From Nitrospira defluvii (lineage in GTDB: Bacteria; Nitrospirota; Nitrospiria; Nitrospirales; Nitrospiraceae), in contig FP929003.1 in the NCBI GenBank assembly GCA_000196815.1, positions 1,116,001 through 1,180,000 of the forward strand: a stretch of 64,000 nucleotides of DNA, given 5' to 3'. Positions 8,951-18,341 of the stretch are shown here, in pieces. The translations under genes were made by a program, and so were the position numbers. The notes beneath the pieces are model-generated. The model was not told the DNA's origin, ran no database searches, and saw only the letters and a list, made by a program, of their open reading frames with translations. Every line of letters begins with the position of its first letter. Positions within the stretch are counted from its first letter, which is position 1.

Positions 8951-9716
8951 GATCGATACGGACTGCGGAAATCCCTCCGTCGTCGAACATCGTCCGGAGC
9001 GCATGAGCCAGTCGGACCGCGCCAGGAGTGTCGGCGTGGATGCAAAGTGTGTCGATATGTAGATGAAGCAAGGAACCGTCGATTGCCGCGATGGTGTCGT
9101 CGTGAATCAGCGAGTGCGCACGCGAGACCACGGTCGATTCATCGTGGATCAGCGCGCCTTCCTGCCCCCGAGGCACTAAACGGCCGTCGGCCTGGTAGGC
9201 CCGATCGGCAAATCCTTCGGCGGCAACTGCGAGACCGCGGGCTTGGCCGGCGGCGAGGAGTTCCGATCCGGCCAATCCCACGAGGATCAATCGGGGATCA
9301 ATGTGTGCAACCGCTTCGGCGATGGCGTCGGCCAGCGCGGGGTCGCGAGCCGACATGTTGTAGAGCGCCCCGTGCGGTTTCACATGCGAGAGCCGAAGCC
9401 CTTCGGCCTGACTGATGGCCATCAGTTCACCCACCTGGGCCAGGATCAAGTCCTGTACGAACGAACGGGAAAGCGGTTGTTCACGACGACCGCCGGAGTC
9501 CCGATCCGGCAATCCGGGGTGCGCACCGATCGCCAGATCATGCTGTCGGGCCAGCTGCACGGTGCTGCGCATCACGGCCGCATCGCCTGCATGCACCCCG
9601 CACGCGATATTTACCGACGTGACGTAGGCCATGATCCGGGCTTCCACGTCCAGTTGCTCCGGTGTCGCGGCCTCTCCCAGATCGCAATTAAGATCGATGC
9701 TACGTTCCTGGTTCAT
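8940..9716 (-). CDS. pxpA: 5-oxoprolinase subunit A (LamB/YcsF family)
   Basis: 258 residues with the full LamB/YcsF signature: IDLNCDLGE at the N terminus, VNIACGVHAGDA, IGAHPGLPD, LSHVKPHGALYN and HIDTLCIHADTPGA near the C terminus. It provides the catalytic TIM-barrel-like subunit of PxpABC in the cytosol. The start overlaps the pxpB stop as ATGA (9713-9716), so the two are translationally coupled. Order B-A-C with an upstream transporter supports a pyroglutamate salvage operon. Confidence 0.95.
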   Translation of the reverse strand: MNQERSIDLNCDLGEAATPEQLDVEARIMAYVTSVNIACGVHAGDAAVMRSTVQLARQHDLAIGAHPGLPDRDSGGRREQPLSRSFVQDLILAQVGELMAISQAEGLRLSHVKPHGALYNMSARDPALADAIAEAVAHIDPRLILVGLAGSELLAAGQARGLAVAAEGFADRAYQADGRLVPRGQEGALIHDESTVVSRAHSLIHDDTIAAIDGSLLHLHIDTLCIHADTPGAVRLAHALRTMFDDGGISAVRIDHAS

Positions 9717-10417
9717 CTGTGATTCTCGAACAGCGCGTGGAATTCTGTTTCCCCGATCGGCACGAATTGCACCTGGTCTCCCGGTGCCAGTAAGAACGGT
9801 CCAGGTCGGGTCAGGCTGAACAGCGGTACCGGAGTGCGTCCGATGATGCGCCAGCCGCCCGGACCGGCATGCGGGTAAATGCCGGTTTGTGTGCCGGCGA
9901 TGCCGACCGATCCTGCCGCGACTTGTTTGCGAGGCGTCGGGAGTCGCGGCGTCGCGATGCGATCCGGCACGGTGCCCAGATAGGGAAAGCCCGGGCTGAA
10001 TCCCAGCATGTAGACGCGGTAGACCACGGAAGCATGCAGGGCCGTTACCTGTTCGGGAGGGAGTGTCGCGCGCTTGGCCACGTCGATCAGATCGGGCCCT
10101 GCGCTACCTCCATACCACACGGGAATAGTGTGAGTCGTGGGGGCACGTAGCGGGGGCCTGTTCGTTGCCGTCATCAAGGCACGGAAATGCCCGGTCATCG
10201 TGGACACATCGGTACGGAACGGATCGAAATAGACCGTAGCGGAACGGTACGTCGGCACCACCTCCAGAAAGCCCGGGAGTCCGGCCTGTTCCACGGCGGT
10301 GGCGAAGGCCAGGACCGACTCATTCGTGCGTGGATCGATCGTCTCCCCGAATTCAATGGTCAGCGCGGACTCACTCAGTGGCACGATGCGCGGGATCGTA
10401 ATCTCAGGTTGTTTCAT
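9713..10417 (-). CDS. pxpB: 5-oxoprolinase subunit B (KipI family)
   Basis: 234 residues counted from MKQPEITIPRIV. KipI-family motifs are clear: SALTIEFG near the N terminus, YGGSAGPDL, YMLGFSPGFPYLG, LPTPRKQVAAGSVGIAG, and IYPHAGPGGWRIIGRTP. It is the ATP-dependent partner subunit of PxpABC. The frame is open to 10468, but the upstream extension would overlap the MFS gene and does not resemble the family, so the ATG at 10417 is chosen. The gap to the MFS stop is 28 bases, consistent with one transcript. Confidence 0.92.
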   Translation of the reverse strand: MKQPEITIPRIVPLSESALTIEFGETIDPRTNESVLAFATAVEQAGLPGFLEVVPTYRSATVYFDPFRTDVSTMTGHFRALMTATNRPPLRAPTTHTIPVWYGGSAGPDLIDVAKRATLPPEQVTALHASVVYRVYMLGFSPGFPYLGTVPDRIATPRLPTPRKQVAAGSVGIAGTQTGIYPHAGPGGWRIIGRTPVPLFSLTRPGPFLLAPGDQVQFVPIGETEFHALFENHR

Positions 10418-10445
10418 AATAGCCGGGCAGTCGGCCCGCGAGATG

Positions 10446-11726
10446 TCATTCCGGTAACGGCTTTCCATTCGTCTCGGTCGCGAAGGGCAGTACGGCCAAT
10501 CCCAACAGATAGATCAGCGCGATGGTGCTCGCCGCGTTGTTGAACGACCCCAGCAGGGTGACGAGCCACCCGGTCACGAAGGGCGCGGCGGAGGCGAGCA
10601 CGCGGCCTGCGTTGAAGCAAAATCCTGAGCCGGTGGCGCGGAGCCGTGTCGGATAGAGTTCAGGCAAGTAAATCGGAAAGCCGCTGAAAATGCCATTGTT
10701 GAAGAATCCCAGCAGAGGGAGCAACAGCAACACTTCCGCATAACTGTGCGGGACAAAATAGGTCGCCGGCAGCATGATGAAGCTGCCGAGGCACATCAAT
10801 CCGAATACGGGCAGGCGGCCGAACCGTTCGGCCAGCGGTCCGAATCCCAGATACCCGAACAACGAGCCCGCATTGAGCGCCATGATCGCGTAGCTGACCT
10901 TCTCTGTCAGCGTCGCGGCATCCTGCCCTTGGAGGTCCGGCATGGCCCGGATCAGGGTGGGGGCCCAATTGGTCGCGCCCCACAGGCCGAAGACCGCCAC
11001 GAACGCCAGGGTTGAGCCCACCCAGGTGTTGCGGCGTAATGCCGGTTGAAACAACTCGGCGAGGTGCAGGAAGCTGGTGCGTGCGGATTGCGCCTCCTGT
11101 TCGTGGGCCTGTACCCATCGCTCCGGTTCTTTGACCCACCAGCGGACGAGTAAGGCCACAAAGGCAGGCAGGATGCCCACGAGGAAGAGGAGTCGCCATC
11201 CGTAGCTGCTCAGAAGCAGGTTGAAGCCGGCGGCCAGGAAAAATCCGGCGGCCCATGCAGACTGTAGAATCCCGGCCGCCCGGGCACGTTTGTCCTCAGG
11301 CCAGGTCTCGGCCACAATGGCCGCGCCGGCGGCCCATTCACCGCCGATGCCGAGGGCGGTCAGAAAGCGATAGATGGCCAGATGCCACCATTCTTGAGCC
11401 AGCGCGGCGAGGCCGGTGAAGACGGCATATATCAAGATCGTGATGATCAACGTCTTGGTACGGCCGAAATAGTCTGCGGCCATCCCGAAGCCGATTCCTC
11501 CGATGGCCCACCCGATCAGAAAAATAGAAAACACCATGCCGCCGTACCACCCGATCTGTTCGTCCGTGACGGCTCGGCCGGCGGCCCCGGCCTGTAGAAG
11601 CTCCTGTAGGGCTGGATGCAGCACGATCGCGTAGATCGTTGCGTCCATGGCGTCGAATACCCAACCCAGCCAGGCGACGAACAGGACCAGCCATTGATAC
11701 CTCGTGACGCCTTGTGCCCACGCCAT
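10446..11726 (-). CDS. MFS transporter, candidate pyroglutamate or organic acid importer
   Basis: 426-residue major facilitator with 12 predicted membrane segments. Family signatures are the early acidic GWVFDAMD segment of the AAHS/sugar-acid group, a DYFGRTK motif after TM2, [15 protein letters not shown] in TM4, and [10 protein letters not shown] after TM8. An AGGAGAGGG ribosome binding site precedes the ATG. It is first in an operon with pxpBAC, so import of 5-oxoproline or another amide/acid that yields it is the natural guess. That substrate assignment is inference from neighbours only. Confidence 0.85.
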   Translation of the reverse strand: MAWAQGVTRYQWLVLFVAWLGWVFDAMDATIYAIVLHPALQELLQAGAAGRAVTDEQIGWYGGMVFSIFLIGWAIGGIGFGMAADYFGRTKTLIITILIYAVFTGLAALAQEWWHLAIYRFLTALGIGGEWAAGAAIVAETWPEDKRARAAGILQSAWAAGFFLAAGFNLLLSSYGWRLLFLVGILPAFVALLVRWWVKEPERWVQAHEQEAQSARTSFLHLAELFQPALRRNTWVGSTLAFVAVFGLWGATNWAPTLIRAMPDLQGQDAATLTEKVSYAIMALNAGSLFGYLGFGPLAERFGRLPVFGLMCLGSFIMLPATYFVPHSYAEVLLLLPLLGFFNNGIFSGFPIYLPELYPTRLRATGSGFCFNAGRVLASAAPFVTGWLVTLLGSFNNAASTIALIYLLGLAVLPFATETNGKPLPE

Positions 11727-11834
11727 GCCGAACTCCCTCTCCTGGGAACAGACTGCCTCCGCGCCAGGCTACGGGGGAGACCCGACGCTGTCAAGGTGAA
11801 GCCGGCGAAGCGGCATGGTATAGTCTCGGCCTGT

Positions 11835-12473
11835 ATGCCTCGCGTGGATTATTATCGTGTCCTCGGTGTGTCGCGCGACATCTCCGACGACGACATCAAA
11901 AAAGCTTACCGGAAGCTCGTATTCGAGCACCATCCCGACCGCAATCCCCACAACAAGCAGGCGGAGGAGAAGATCCGCGAGATCAACTCCGCCTATGAGG
12001 TCCTGGGCGATCCCGAGAGCCGGAGAACCTACGATCGCCTGCATTGGGGGGAAGAGGCGCGGGCCGAGACGGTGGATCCGTCTCTGATCCTTGAGGAGAT
12101 GGAGAAAAAGCTCTTCGACGAAGGGCGGAAAGAAGTGTTCGCCGCCCTGATGAAGATGGTGCCGCGGATCAAATCGGAACTGGCCCTCATTCGCGAGCGC
12201 ACGGTGGCGCATCAGGGGTATGACACCTTCAAGGAGTCCATCGTGGAGGCGCGCGGGGCGGAAGTCCTGGATGAGTTCGTGACTCCCGATATGGAGCAAC
12301 GGAAACAGCGCTTGCTTGAGGTCGCGGTGCAGATGATGGTGTCGCAGGCGGTGGTTGCGCGGGGAGACGAGGGCGGGATTCGTGCGCTTCGCGGCCGGTT
12401 AGAGGAGATGTTCCGCAAGGGCCGTATCAACGGCTTCGCGACGGCCTTGGAATTACTGTATGAACGACGGTAA
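11835..12473 (+). CDS. J-domain (DnaJ-like) protein
   Basis: 212 residues. Residues 1-66 form a canonical J domain: [24 protein letters not shown], then the HPD motif in EHHPDRN, and [14 protein letters not shown]. The remainder is an uncharacterised helical region with no G/F, zinc-finger or DnaJ C-terminal domain, so this is a type III (class C) J protein that would recruit DnaK to a specific client. The frame is open upstream, but the ATG at 11835 places the J domain at the N terminus. It is divergent from the MFS gene and convergent with the amidohydrolase 26 bases away. Confidence 0.85.
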   Translation: MPRVDYYRVLGVSRDISDDDIKKAYRKLVFEHHPDRNPHNKQAEEKIREINSAYEVLGDPESRRTYDRLHWGEEARAETVDPSLILEEMEKKLFDEGRKEVFAALMKMVPRIKSELALIRERTVAHQGYDTFKESIVEARGAEVLDEFVTPDMEQRKQRLLEVAVQMMVSQAVVARGDEGGIRALRGRLEEMFRKGRINGFATALELLYERR

Positions 12474-12498
12474 CGACCCGCGTCTTTCGTGTCGCGGT

Positions 12499-13707
12499 TC
12501 ACGTCCCTGAGAGCGGACCCGCCACGAATCGACCGCGCTGCATCACTGCCGCAATCCGCTCCCGTTTCAGCAGTACTCCGATATTTCTGAGAGGATTACC
12601 TTCCACAAACAGCAGGTCCGCCTGTTTTCCCGCCGCGATGGATCCGATCTCCTGAGTCAGGCCCAGTAATCGCGCGGCGGCGGAGGTGCTGGTCATGATC
12701 GCGTCCATCGGTGTCATGCCCAGCGCGACCATTCGTTCCAATTCCTGAGCATTGTCCCCGTGATAGTTGAACGGCGTTCCGGCATCCGTACCCAGGGCGA
12801 TCGGAACACCCCGGCGCAGGGCGGCACGGAAGCTTCTCTCGTGCTGCTTCACCATGTTCCTCGCCTTGGAGCGGGCGCTGTCGGGAATGCCGCAGCCGGT
12901 CGGGCACGCCGCTGTCGTAGCGAGGGCCGACAGTGTAGGTACCATGTAGACGTGGCGCTGGGTCATCATTTCCGCCGCGTCATCGTCCATGAGGGTGGCA
13001 TGTTCGATGGAGTGGACGCCTGCACGCAAGGCGTTCTTCATCCCGGTGGCGCCGTGGGCATGGGCGGCCACGTGTCGTCCATGGGAGACGGCCACTTCGA
13101 CGGCAGCGGACAGTTCTGCCACGGTCATCTGTGCGTCGTCCGGAGAGGTGCCGGGAGTGAGCACGCCGCCGGAAGCAATGACTTTGATGACTTCGGCGCC
13201 GGCATGGAGTTGATCCAAGACGGCGGCCCGGACGGCCTCGACCCCGTCGGCCTCGCGTCCGATGAAGCGCGCATGTCCGCCGGGCATGCAGATCGCGAGA
13301 CCGGCGGCGAGAATCCTGGGCCCCGGCGTCAATCCGGCCTCGATGGCCTGTTTCAGGGCAAAGACCGCATGGTCCCGGAATCCCACATCCCGGACGGTGG
13401 TGAACCCGGCGTGGAGTGTGCGGCGCGCCAGCTCGGCGGCTTTGAGCAGCGTGACGGATGAGGATTCCCCCTCCACCGCAGCCACGACATCCGCCTCCGC
13501 TCCCAAGCAAAAGTGGACGTGGCAATCGATCAGGCCGGGAAGGACGGTCAGGCCGCGGCCGTCGATTCGTTGCGCGCCCTTGGGGAGCCGAACGTCCTGT
13601 TCCGGCCCGACGGCCTGGATGCGGGTGCCCTCGATGAGGAGGGTACCTCGCTCAATCCGGTGACCGAGGCCGTCCAGAATGCGGATGTGGCGGATGGCGA
13701 TGGTCAT
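12499..13707 (-). CDS. amidohydrolase (imidazolonepropionase/prolidase-like)
   Basis: 402-residue metal-dependent hydrolase of the amidohydrolase superfamily. It shows the N-terminal beta-sandwich, GLIDCHVHF (the first metal HxH), a VIKVIASGG segment with the bridging Lys, AAHAHG, then IEHATLMD (metal His), and LGTDAGTPF with the catalytic Asp. The subgroup is typical of imidazolonepropionase-like or Xaa-Pro dipeptidase-like enzymes acting on cyclic amides or dipeptides. The actual substrate is unknown. Its GTG/ATG region overlaps the end of the cytochrome gene by 4 bases, so it is the last gene of a three-gene operon. Confidence 0.88.
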   Translation of the reverse strand: MTIAIRHIRILDGLGHRIERGTLLIEGTRIQAVGPEQDVRLPKGAQRIDGRGLTVLPGLIDCHVHFCLGAEADVVAAVEGESSSVTLLKAAELARRTLHAGFTTVRDVGFRDHAVFALKQAIEAGLTPGPRILAAGLAICMPGGHARFIGREADGVEAVRAAVLDQLHAGAEVIKVIASGGVLTPGTSPDDAQMTVAELSAAVEVAVSHGRHVAAHAHGATGMKNALRAGVHSIEHATLMDDDAAEMMTQRHVYMVPTLSALATTAACPTGCGIPDSARSKARNMVKQHERSFRAALRRGVPIALGTDAGTPFNYHGDNAQELERMVALGMTPMDAIMTSTSAAARLLGLTQEIGSIAAGKQADLLFVEGNPLRNIGVLLKRERIAAVMQRGRFVAGPLSGT

Positions 13708-14306
13708 GGCGCCTCGCTGATCGGAATGGTGACGATGACGCCGCCCATGATGTCGTTGAGTTTGTAGTCCCGTCGCGGGCTGTTTACGTGGGCATTGTGG
13801 CAGCTCACACAGCTTTCGGACACCGCCCGGTCTGCGTAGATGCCTTGGAAGTAGCGGACGCCCGCCTGCTGATAGAATCCGGTGAAGGGTTTTTCGGGTG
13901 CCTTCATGACGACCTCAAGCCCGCGCCGTTCGAACTCGCTGTTCGGTCCGTTCCACACATATATCGGGGTGAGGCTGGCCAGACGGAAACTGAGTTTCAT
14001 ATCCTTTTGCGCCACCAGGCGCCCGGATTCGAGGAGGAATTGGGCCGGGAGCGGGAGGCCCTTCTCCTCCTTCCAATGTTCGAGTGCCTCGACAACGCCC
14101 TGGTTATGGAGCTTGTCCACGACGTTCTGGGTGTAGTTGGCGCGATTTGCATCGATGACCGCATGAATAAAGCTGGTCACGCGCTCGGGGGAGACCATTT
14201 CCGCCTTGTGTGATTCTGCGAGCGCGAGGGCGATGACCCAGTAGGTGATGGCCGCCACGAAGCCGGCCACTCCTGCCGCCACGATCCATAACCCGTTTCG
14301 ACTCAT
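13704..14306 (-). CDS. DUF3365-like membrane-anchored cytochrome c
   Basis: 200 residues from MSRNGLW. An N-terminal membrane anchor (about 5-27) faces a periplasmic sensor-like domain (Tll0287/DUF3365 type) that ends with a single heme c site, CVSCHN, near residue 172. It probably acts as a redox or signal protein on the periplasmic face. The ATG follows GAGGAGGGG and overlaps the upstream aminotransferase stop as ATGA (14303-14306). The longer frame to 14450 lies inside the aminotransferase gene and is rejected. Pairing of a cytochrome with an aminotransferase and an amidohydrolase is unusual. Confidence 0.85.
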   Translation of the reverse strand: MSRNGLWIVAAGVAGFVAAITYWVIALALAESHKAEMVSPERVTSFIHAVIDANRANYTQNVVDKLHNQGVVEALEHWKEEKGLPLPAQFLLESGRLVAQKDMKLSFRLASLTPIYVWNGPNSEFERRGLEVVMKAPEKPFTGFYQQAGVRYFQGIYADRAVSESCVSCHNAHVNSPRRDYKLNDIMGGVIVTIPISEAP

Positions 14307-15520
14307 GCACCCCTCCTCGCCGATCCTAGTGAATGGGTATACACTTCTTCCGCTGCCTTGACGGCGCGGCCCGGCTGTGCCGGCCGTCCCTGGCCTGCAA
14401 AGATCTCTTCCAGGGCGTTGAGTAGCGTCAGCACGTGCGCCTGTCGGCACGATTCGCCCATAAGGCCGATACGCCAGACCCGCCCCCGTAAGGGTCCCAG
14501 TCCGCCGCCGAGTTCGATGCCGTACTGTTGCAGCAGGTGCGTCCTCACCATCGCCTCATCGATTCCGTCGGGCAGCGTGACACAGTTGAGCATCGGGAGT
14601 CGATGGCCCGGTGAAGGCAAGGGGCTCAAGCCCAGAGTTTGGAGCCCGGCCATCAATGCATCACTGTTGACCTGATGCCGGGCGATACGCGGCGGGAGGC
14701 CCTCTTCATGCACCAGCCGCAAGGCCTCTCGAAGTCCGTAGAGCATCGAGATCGGGGCGGTGTGGTGATAGGCACGGCTGTGATCGTTCCAATAGTCCGC
14801 GATGAGCGACAGATCAAGGTACCAGCTGTGGCAGGGCACTTGCCGTTTTCGGATAACACCCATGCCTCGCGGACTGACGGTCAGCGGGGCCAGGCCGGGG
14901 GGACAGCTCAGGCACTTCTGCGTACCGCTGTAGCAGGCATCGATTCCCCAGGTATCGACCTCGACCGGGATGCCTCCCAGGGAGGTGACGGCGTCGACGA
15001 TAAATAGTGCATCGTGCGCGCGGCACAGCGCCCCTACGTCCTCAAGGGGTTGGCGGGCGCCGGTTGACGTTTCCGCATGGACCAGGACCACGGCTTTGAC
15101 CGGAGCAGAGCGCGCCAGTTCCTGTTCCAGCGCCTCGATGGGAATCGTCGCTCCCCAGGGCGCTTCGATGCGAATCGGGATGCCGCCGCTTCGTTCGATC
15201 ATGGTCGCCAGCCTGGAGCCGAACACGCCGTTGACTCCCACGATCGCACGATCGCCGGGCTCGATAAGATTGGCAATCACCGCTTCCATGCCTGCCGATC
15301 CGGTTCCGGACAAGGCAATCGTAAACTCATTTTCTGTGTGGAACGTGGCACGGAGCAAGGCTTGAATCTCGTTCATCAGAGCGAGAAAAACCGGGTCGAG
15401 GTGGCCGAGCAGCGGCTGACCAAGGGCCTGCAACACCCGGGGATGGACCATGCTCGGGCCAGGGCCCATGAGCAGGCGATGCGGCGGAACAAAGTCCTGA
15501 TACCGGGAGGTTGTAGTCAT
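14303..15520 (-). CDS. class V PLP aminotransferase (alanine-glyoxylate/serine-pyruvate type)
   Basis: 405 residues. The class V fold type I aminotransferase pattern is present: LMGPGPSMVHPRVL at the N terminus, ALSGTGSAGMEA (PLP phosphate region), FIVDAVTSLGG (Asp binding the pyridine N) and the Schiff-base Lys202 in SGTQKCLSCPPG. C-terminal PLRGRVWRIGLMG is typical of alanine-glyoxylate or serine-glyoxylate aminotransferases. It would convert glyoxylate to glycine using Ala or Ser. It is first in the operon with the cytochrome and amidohydrolase. Its promoter must lie in or beside the 15594-15774 inverted-repeat element. Confidence 0.88.
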   Translation of the reverse strand: MTTTSRYQDFVPPHRLLMGPGPSMVHPRVLQALGQPLLGHLDPVFLALMNEIQALLRATFHTENEFTIALSGTGSAGMEAVIANLIEPGDRAIVGVNGVFGSRLATMIERSGGIPIRIEAPWGATIPIEALEQELARSAPVKAVVLVHAETSTGARQPLEDVGALCRAHDALFIVDAVTSLGGIPVEVDTWGIDACYSGTQKCLSCPPGLAPLTVSPRGMGVIRKRQVPCHSWYLDLSLIADYWNDHSRAYHHTAPISMLYGLREALRLVHEEGLPPRIARHQVNSDALMAGLQTLGLSPLPSPGHRLPMLNCVTLPDGIDEAMVRTHLLQQYGIELGGGLGPLRGRVWRIGLMGESCRQAHVLTLLNALEEIFAGQGRPAQPGRAVKAAEEVYTHSLGSARRGA

Positions 15521-15593
15521 CGTCGGTGCCGGTTGTCGTTGTTGGTCCCGGGAGGTATCACCCTGTAGGTCACGGCCTGGTACTCAGAGGGGC

Positions 15594-15774
15594 CTAGCCC
15601 GGACTATGCCTGAATGCCGGCTCCGTTGTCCGATCCTCTCGGCCGGCGGGGCTGTTCTCGTTCGGCCTCCTCGACGGACTGCGAGTACACCTCCGTCTGC
15701 CTCGCTTGCGAGAAGCCCCGGCCGGCTTCGGTCTCGAACGCCTCGCGACGGCATTCAGGCATAGTCCGGGCTAG
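15594..15774. repeat. 181-bp element with perfect 26-bp inverted ends (MITE-like or long hairpin)
   Basis: Bases 15594-15619 are the exact reverse complement of 15749-15774 (left end begins CTAGCCCGGACTATGCC). Between them a second, imperfect stem of about 17 bp can form (15641-15660 with 15709-15725), plus a 6-bp inner stem GACGGA/TCCGTC, so the whole segment folds on itself. Both ends carry CTAG. If CTAG is the duplicated target, the element would be 173 bp inside a 4-bp duplication. No transposase is encoded. It sits in the 388-bp divergent promoter region between the aminotransferase and CPBP genes, so it is not a terminator for either. Confidence 0.75.
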
Positions 15775-15908
15775 TATAACGAAACCGGATGGGATTCAGC
15801 CATGGGATTATCCGCAGTTCCCGCCTGCGATCCTTCACTGTGCTGCGCCAGTTTCGCCTCTTGAATGCCGGTGGTATACTCCGGCGCCAATCACGCCCCG
15901 GAGGACCT

Positions 15909-17402
15909 GTGGCCGCAGACGAATCGATCGACTCGACATCGCAGACGCCCGTATCTCCGCTGCCCTGCGTCGGGGCGCCTCCTCCCCCACATGCCTACGA
16001 TCCCGGCTTCTCCCGCGCCATCACCTGGTTGTCGGCGGTCGTTCTCAGTGCCTCGATTGCGGTGGTCGCGTGGTTATCGTTCGATGTGCCGCGTGTGGAT
16101 CGGGTGCCGGATGCCGAACGAGCGCTCAGTCATATGGTCGGGCGCTTGATGGATCAGGAAGAGGGGCTCAAGACCCTGCCGGTCTGGGAACAGTTTCTCT
16201 ATGAAGTCACGATGGGCAGTGACGCGAACGATCGCGAGCAGGCGATTGAATGGTATCGCGAACTCGCTGAAGAATCGTCCGACCCCTCTGTCGATTTGCA
16301 TCTGGCGATCCTGGAGGGAGAATCCGGGCACCTGGCGGATGTGCAACAGAAAATGGCTCGATGGGTTCGGCAGGGTGAACCGTACCCGACCTTTACCAGG
16401 CTTCTGCAAGCGGGATATGTGGATGCCCGTGTGACTCCTGCTTCGGGTTTCGAGTTGCAGGCCTATCTGGCCGAGCAGTCCGTGTCAGGATGGTTCTACA
16501 GCCGCCTGGCCACTCGAATCGCCGAACGAGCCGGAGACCGGCCCTTGCTGGTGACGATTGAGACTTCCTCGCAGCAGCGGGTGGAGGCAGTGCTGTGGCG
16601 TTCCCGGGTGTTTGCCTTGCTCGAATCGACGCTCATGATCGTGGGGTTGTTCGTGCTGGCGTTGTGGGTCCGGCGGGGGCAGGGCACGGCAATGTTTCGC
16701 GTGGGGTCCGCGGAGCTTCCGCCCCTCTGGGCCGGCCGATTGGGCGCGGGGGTGTTACTGCGCGGGGGGGCGGTGGGCGCCCTGTTGACGGTGGCGTTTC
16801 TCTATATCGCCGGCGATTATCCATCGTTGCGGGTCGTCGCGGTGCCGCTGTCGAACCTTCCCCTGTTGGCCTTGGCCTACTACCATCTGCTCCGGCCCCA
16901 GCGGCAGACGTTCTGGCGTGGATTCGGGTTGCGCATCGAACCGCGCCATCTGGGGCAATTGGGGTTAGCGGTACTGGCGGTCGTGGCCGCGGGCCTCGTG
17001 GGCGAATGGGTACTGGGCCGGATCGCGGAACCGTTGAAATTGATCAGTCACTGGACCGAGTGGTTCGATGCGGATCTCGTGTGGGGCTCGTCGCCGACCC
17101 TCATGGTCAGCCTGATGGAATACGTGTTTTTTGCGCCCGTCTTTGAAGAATTGGCTTTTCGCGGTTTGTTGTTCGGTGTGTTTCGTCGCCGGTTTCAATG
17201 GGGCGTGGCCGCCATGCTGAGCGCGGCGTTGTTTGCGATCGCCCATGGGTATGGGTTGATCGGCTTCCTCAGCGTCTTCTGGAGCGGGATGATTTGGGCC
17301 TGGGCCTATGAACGGACCGGCAGCCTCTGGCCCGGGATGATCGGGCATGCCATCAATAATCTGCTGGTCTGTTTGAGTGTGATGGCCTTATTACGGGCCT
17401 GA
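15909..17402 (+). CDS. CPBP-family intramembrane metalloprotease
   Basis: 497 residues from the GTG start. An N-terminal transmembrane helix and a periplasmic helical region of about 200 residues precede a polytopic C-terminal half. The CPBP (Abi) catalytic motifs are present: EELAFRG near 412 (paired Glu and Arg), FAIAHG, and IGHAINN near the C terminus. The family includes Rce1-type prenyl proteases and bacteriocin-immunity proteins, and the substrate here is unknown. The frame is open to an ATG at 15789, but GTG at 15909 lies just after GGAGG (15900-15904) and removes an Arg-rich, non-family extension. Confidence 0.8.
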   Translation: MAADESIDSTSQTPVSPLPCVGAPPPPHAYDPGFSRAITWLSAVVLSASIAVVAWLSFDVPRVDRVPDAERALSHMVGRLMDQEEGLKTLPVWEQFLYEVTMGSDANDREQAIEWYRELAEESSDPSVDLHLAILEGESGHLADVQQKMARWVRQGEPYPTFTRLLQAGYVDARVTPASGFELQAYLAEQSVSGWFYSRLATRIAERAGDRPLLVTIETSSQQRVEAVLWRSRVFALLESTLMIVGLFVLALWVRRGQGTAMFRVGSAELPPLWAGRLGAGVLLRGGAVGALLTVAFLYIAGDYPSLRVVAVPLSNLPLLALAYYHLLRPQRQTFWRGFGLRIEPRHLGQLGLAVLAVVAAGLVGEWVLGRIAEPLKLISHWTEWFDADLVWGSSPTLMVSLMEYVFFAPVFEELAFRGLLFGVFRRRFQWGVAAMLSAALFAIAHGYGLIGFLSVFWSGMIWAWAYERTGSLWPGMIGHAINNLLVCLSVMALLRA

Positions 17403-17421
17403 ACACCGGTCGTCCGCGGCC

Positions 17422-18240
17422 TCACAGTCTGATCGGGGGCTGTCTGTGCGCTTCGATCGACTGGAGGGCGTCATAGAATTCCGGGTGCTGGAGCGTATAC
17501 CCCACATGTGTCAGGATCTTGTGATTCCGGATGCGTTTGCCTGATTCGCTGCGATCCGCCTGTCGAGCACTCACCACTCCCCACCTGCCGGAGACTTCCG
17601 CACAAATATCGGCCCACCGGCGCGGGTGTCCATCGCTCACATTGTAGGTGTCTCCGGCCTGTCCGCGTTGCAGCGCCAGGAGACAGAGGTGCGCCAGATC
17701 TTCGACATGGATGAGGTTGACGAACTTGTTCGTCGGACCGACACGCCCTTGCCGGATCCATTCCACGGGGTTTCGATTCGGGCCGTAGATCCCGGCGACG
17801 CGTAAAATAATCGCTTCGTGATGCGTACGCAGGTATTCCTCGCCCTGCACGCGGGGAAGGCCGGTATTGACGGGATGGGCTTCGTCGATCCAGGGAGGAA
17901 GGTCATCCAGGGGGCCGCCTTCCCGGTCATACGCAGAGGTACTGCCCAGCACCACCAACCTTCCGGGAGGGCGGCAAGAGTGTCGGGCAAATGCCCGGAC
18001 CTGTTCGAGCGGCGTGGCGGGAAATGTCCAGATCAGGTCTGCGTCGGGAGGAAGTCCGGACCAGGTGCTCGGTTCCGCCAGGTCGAATCGAATGCGTCTT
18101 GACGGCTCGACATCACTCAAATGGCGATTGGGGTGACGGCTGCTGGCCAGGATGGGCAGGGATTGTTGCCTCGCCAATTTGTAAATCCAACGGCCGGTAT
18201 ACCCGGATCCCAGAATGACGAGAGCGCGCGGCGTGGTCAT
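17422..18240 (-). CDS. NAD-dependent epimerase/dehydratase-like protein
   Basis: 272 residues from MTTPRALVILG. Rossmann-fold nucleotide-binding motif GSGYTGRW near residue 10 is followed by FDLAEPSTW, STSAYDREGG (catalytic Ser/Tyr region), LRVAGIYGPNRNP and NLIHVEDLA, all typical of extended short-chain dehydrogenases such as the YeeZ-like group. The classical YxxxK is weak, so catalytic activity should not be assumed. The frame extends to 18324, but the extra residues are Arg-rich. Divergent from the histidine kinase gene. Confidence 0.82.
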   Translation of the reverse strand: MTTPRALVILGSGYTGRWIYKLARQQSLPILASSRHPNRHLSDVEPSRRIRFDLAEPSTWSGLPPDADLIWTFPATPLEQVRAFARHSCRPPGRLVVLGSTSAYDREGGPLDDLPPWIDEAHPVNTGLPRVQGEEYLRTHHEAIILRVAGIYGPNRNPVEWIRQGRVGPTNKFVNLIHVEDLAHLCLLALQRGQAGDTYNVSDGHPRRWADICAEVSGRWGVVSARQADRSESGKRIRNHKILTHVGYTLQHPEFYDALQSIEAHRQPPIRL

Positions 18241-18341
18241 CGGCACATCATACCTGAACGGCTGATCGGTTTGCTGCCGTCGACCCCTGCTGATTCTGGT
18301 TCTGGTCTCCGGCGAGCGACGCATGCTAAAATCCCGCCCCT

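Noticed and set aside
15594-15774. attC (integron) site
   Set aside because: The ends lack the RYYYAAC/GTTRRRY core pair and no integrase is present.
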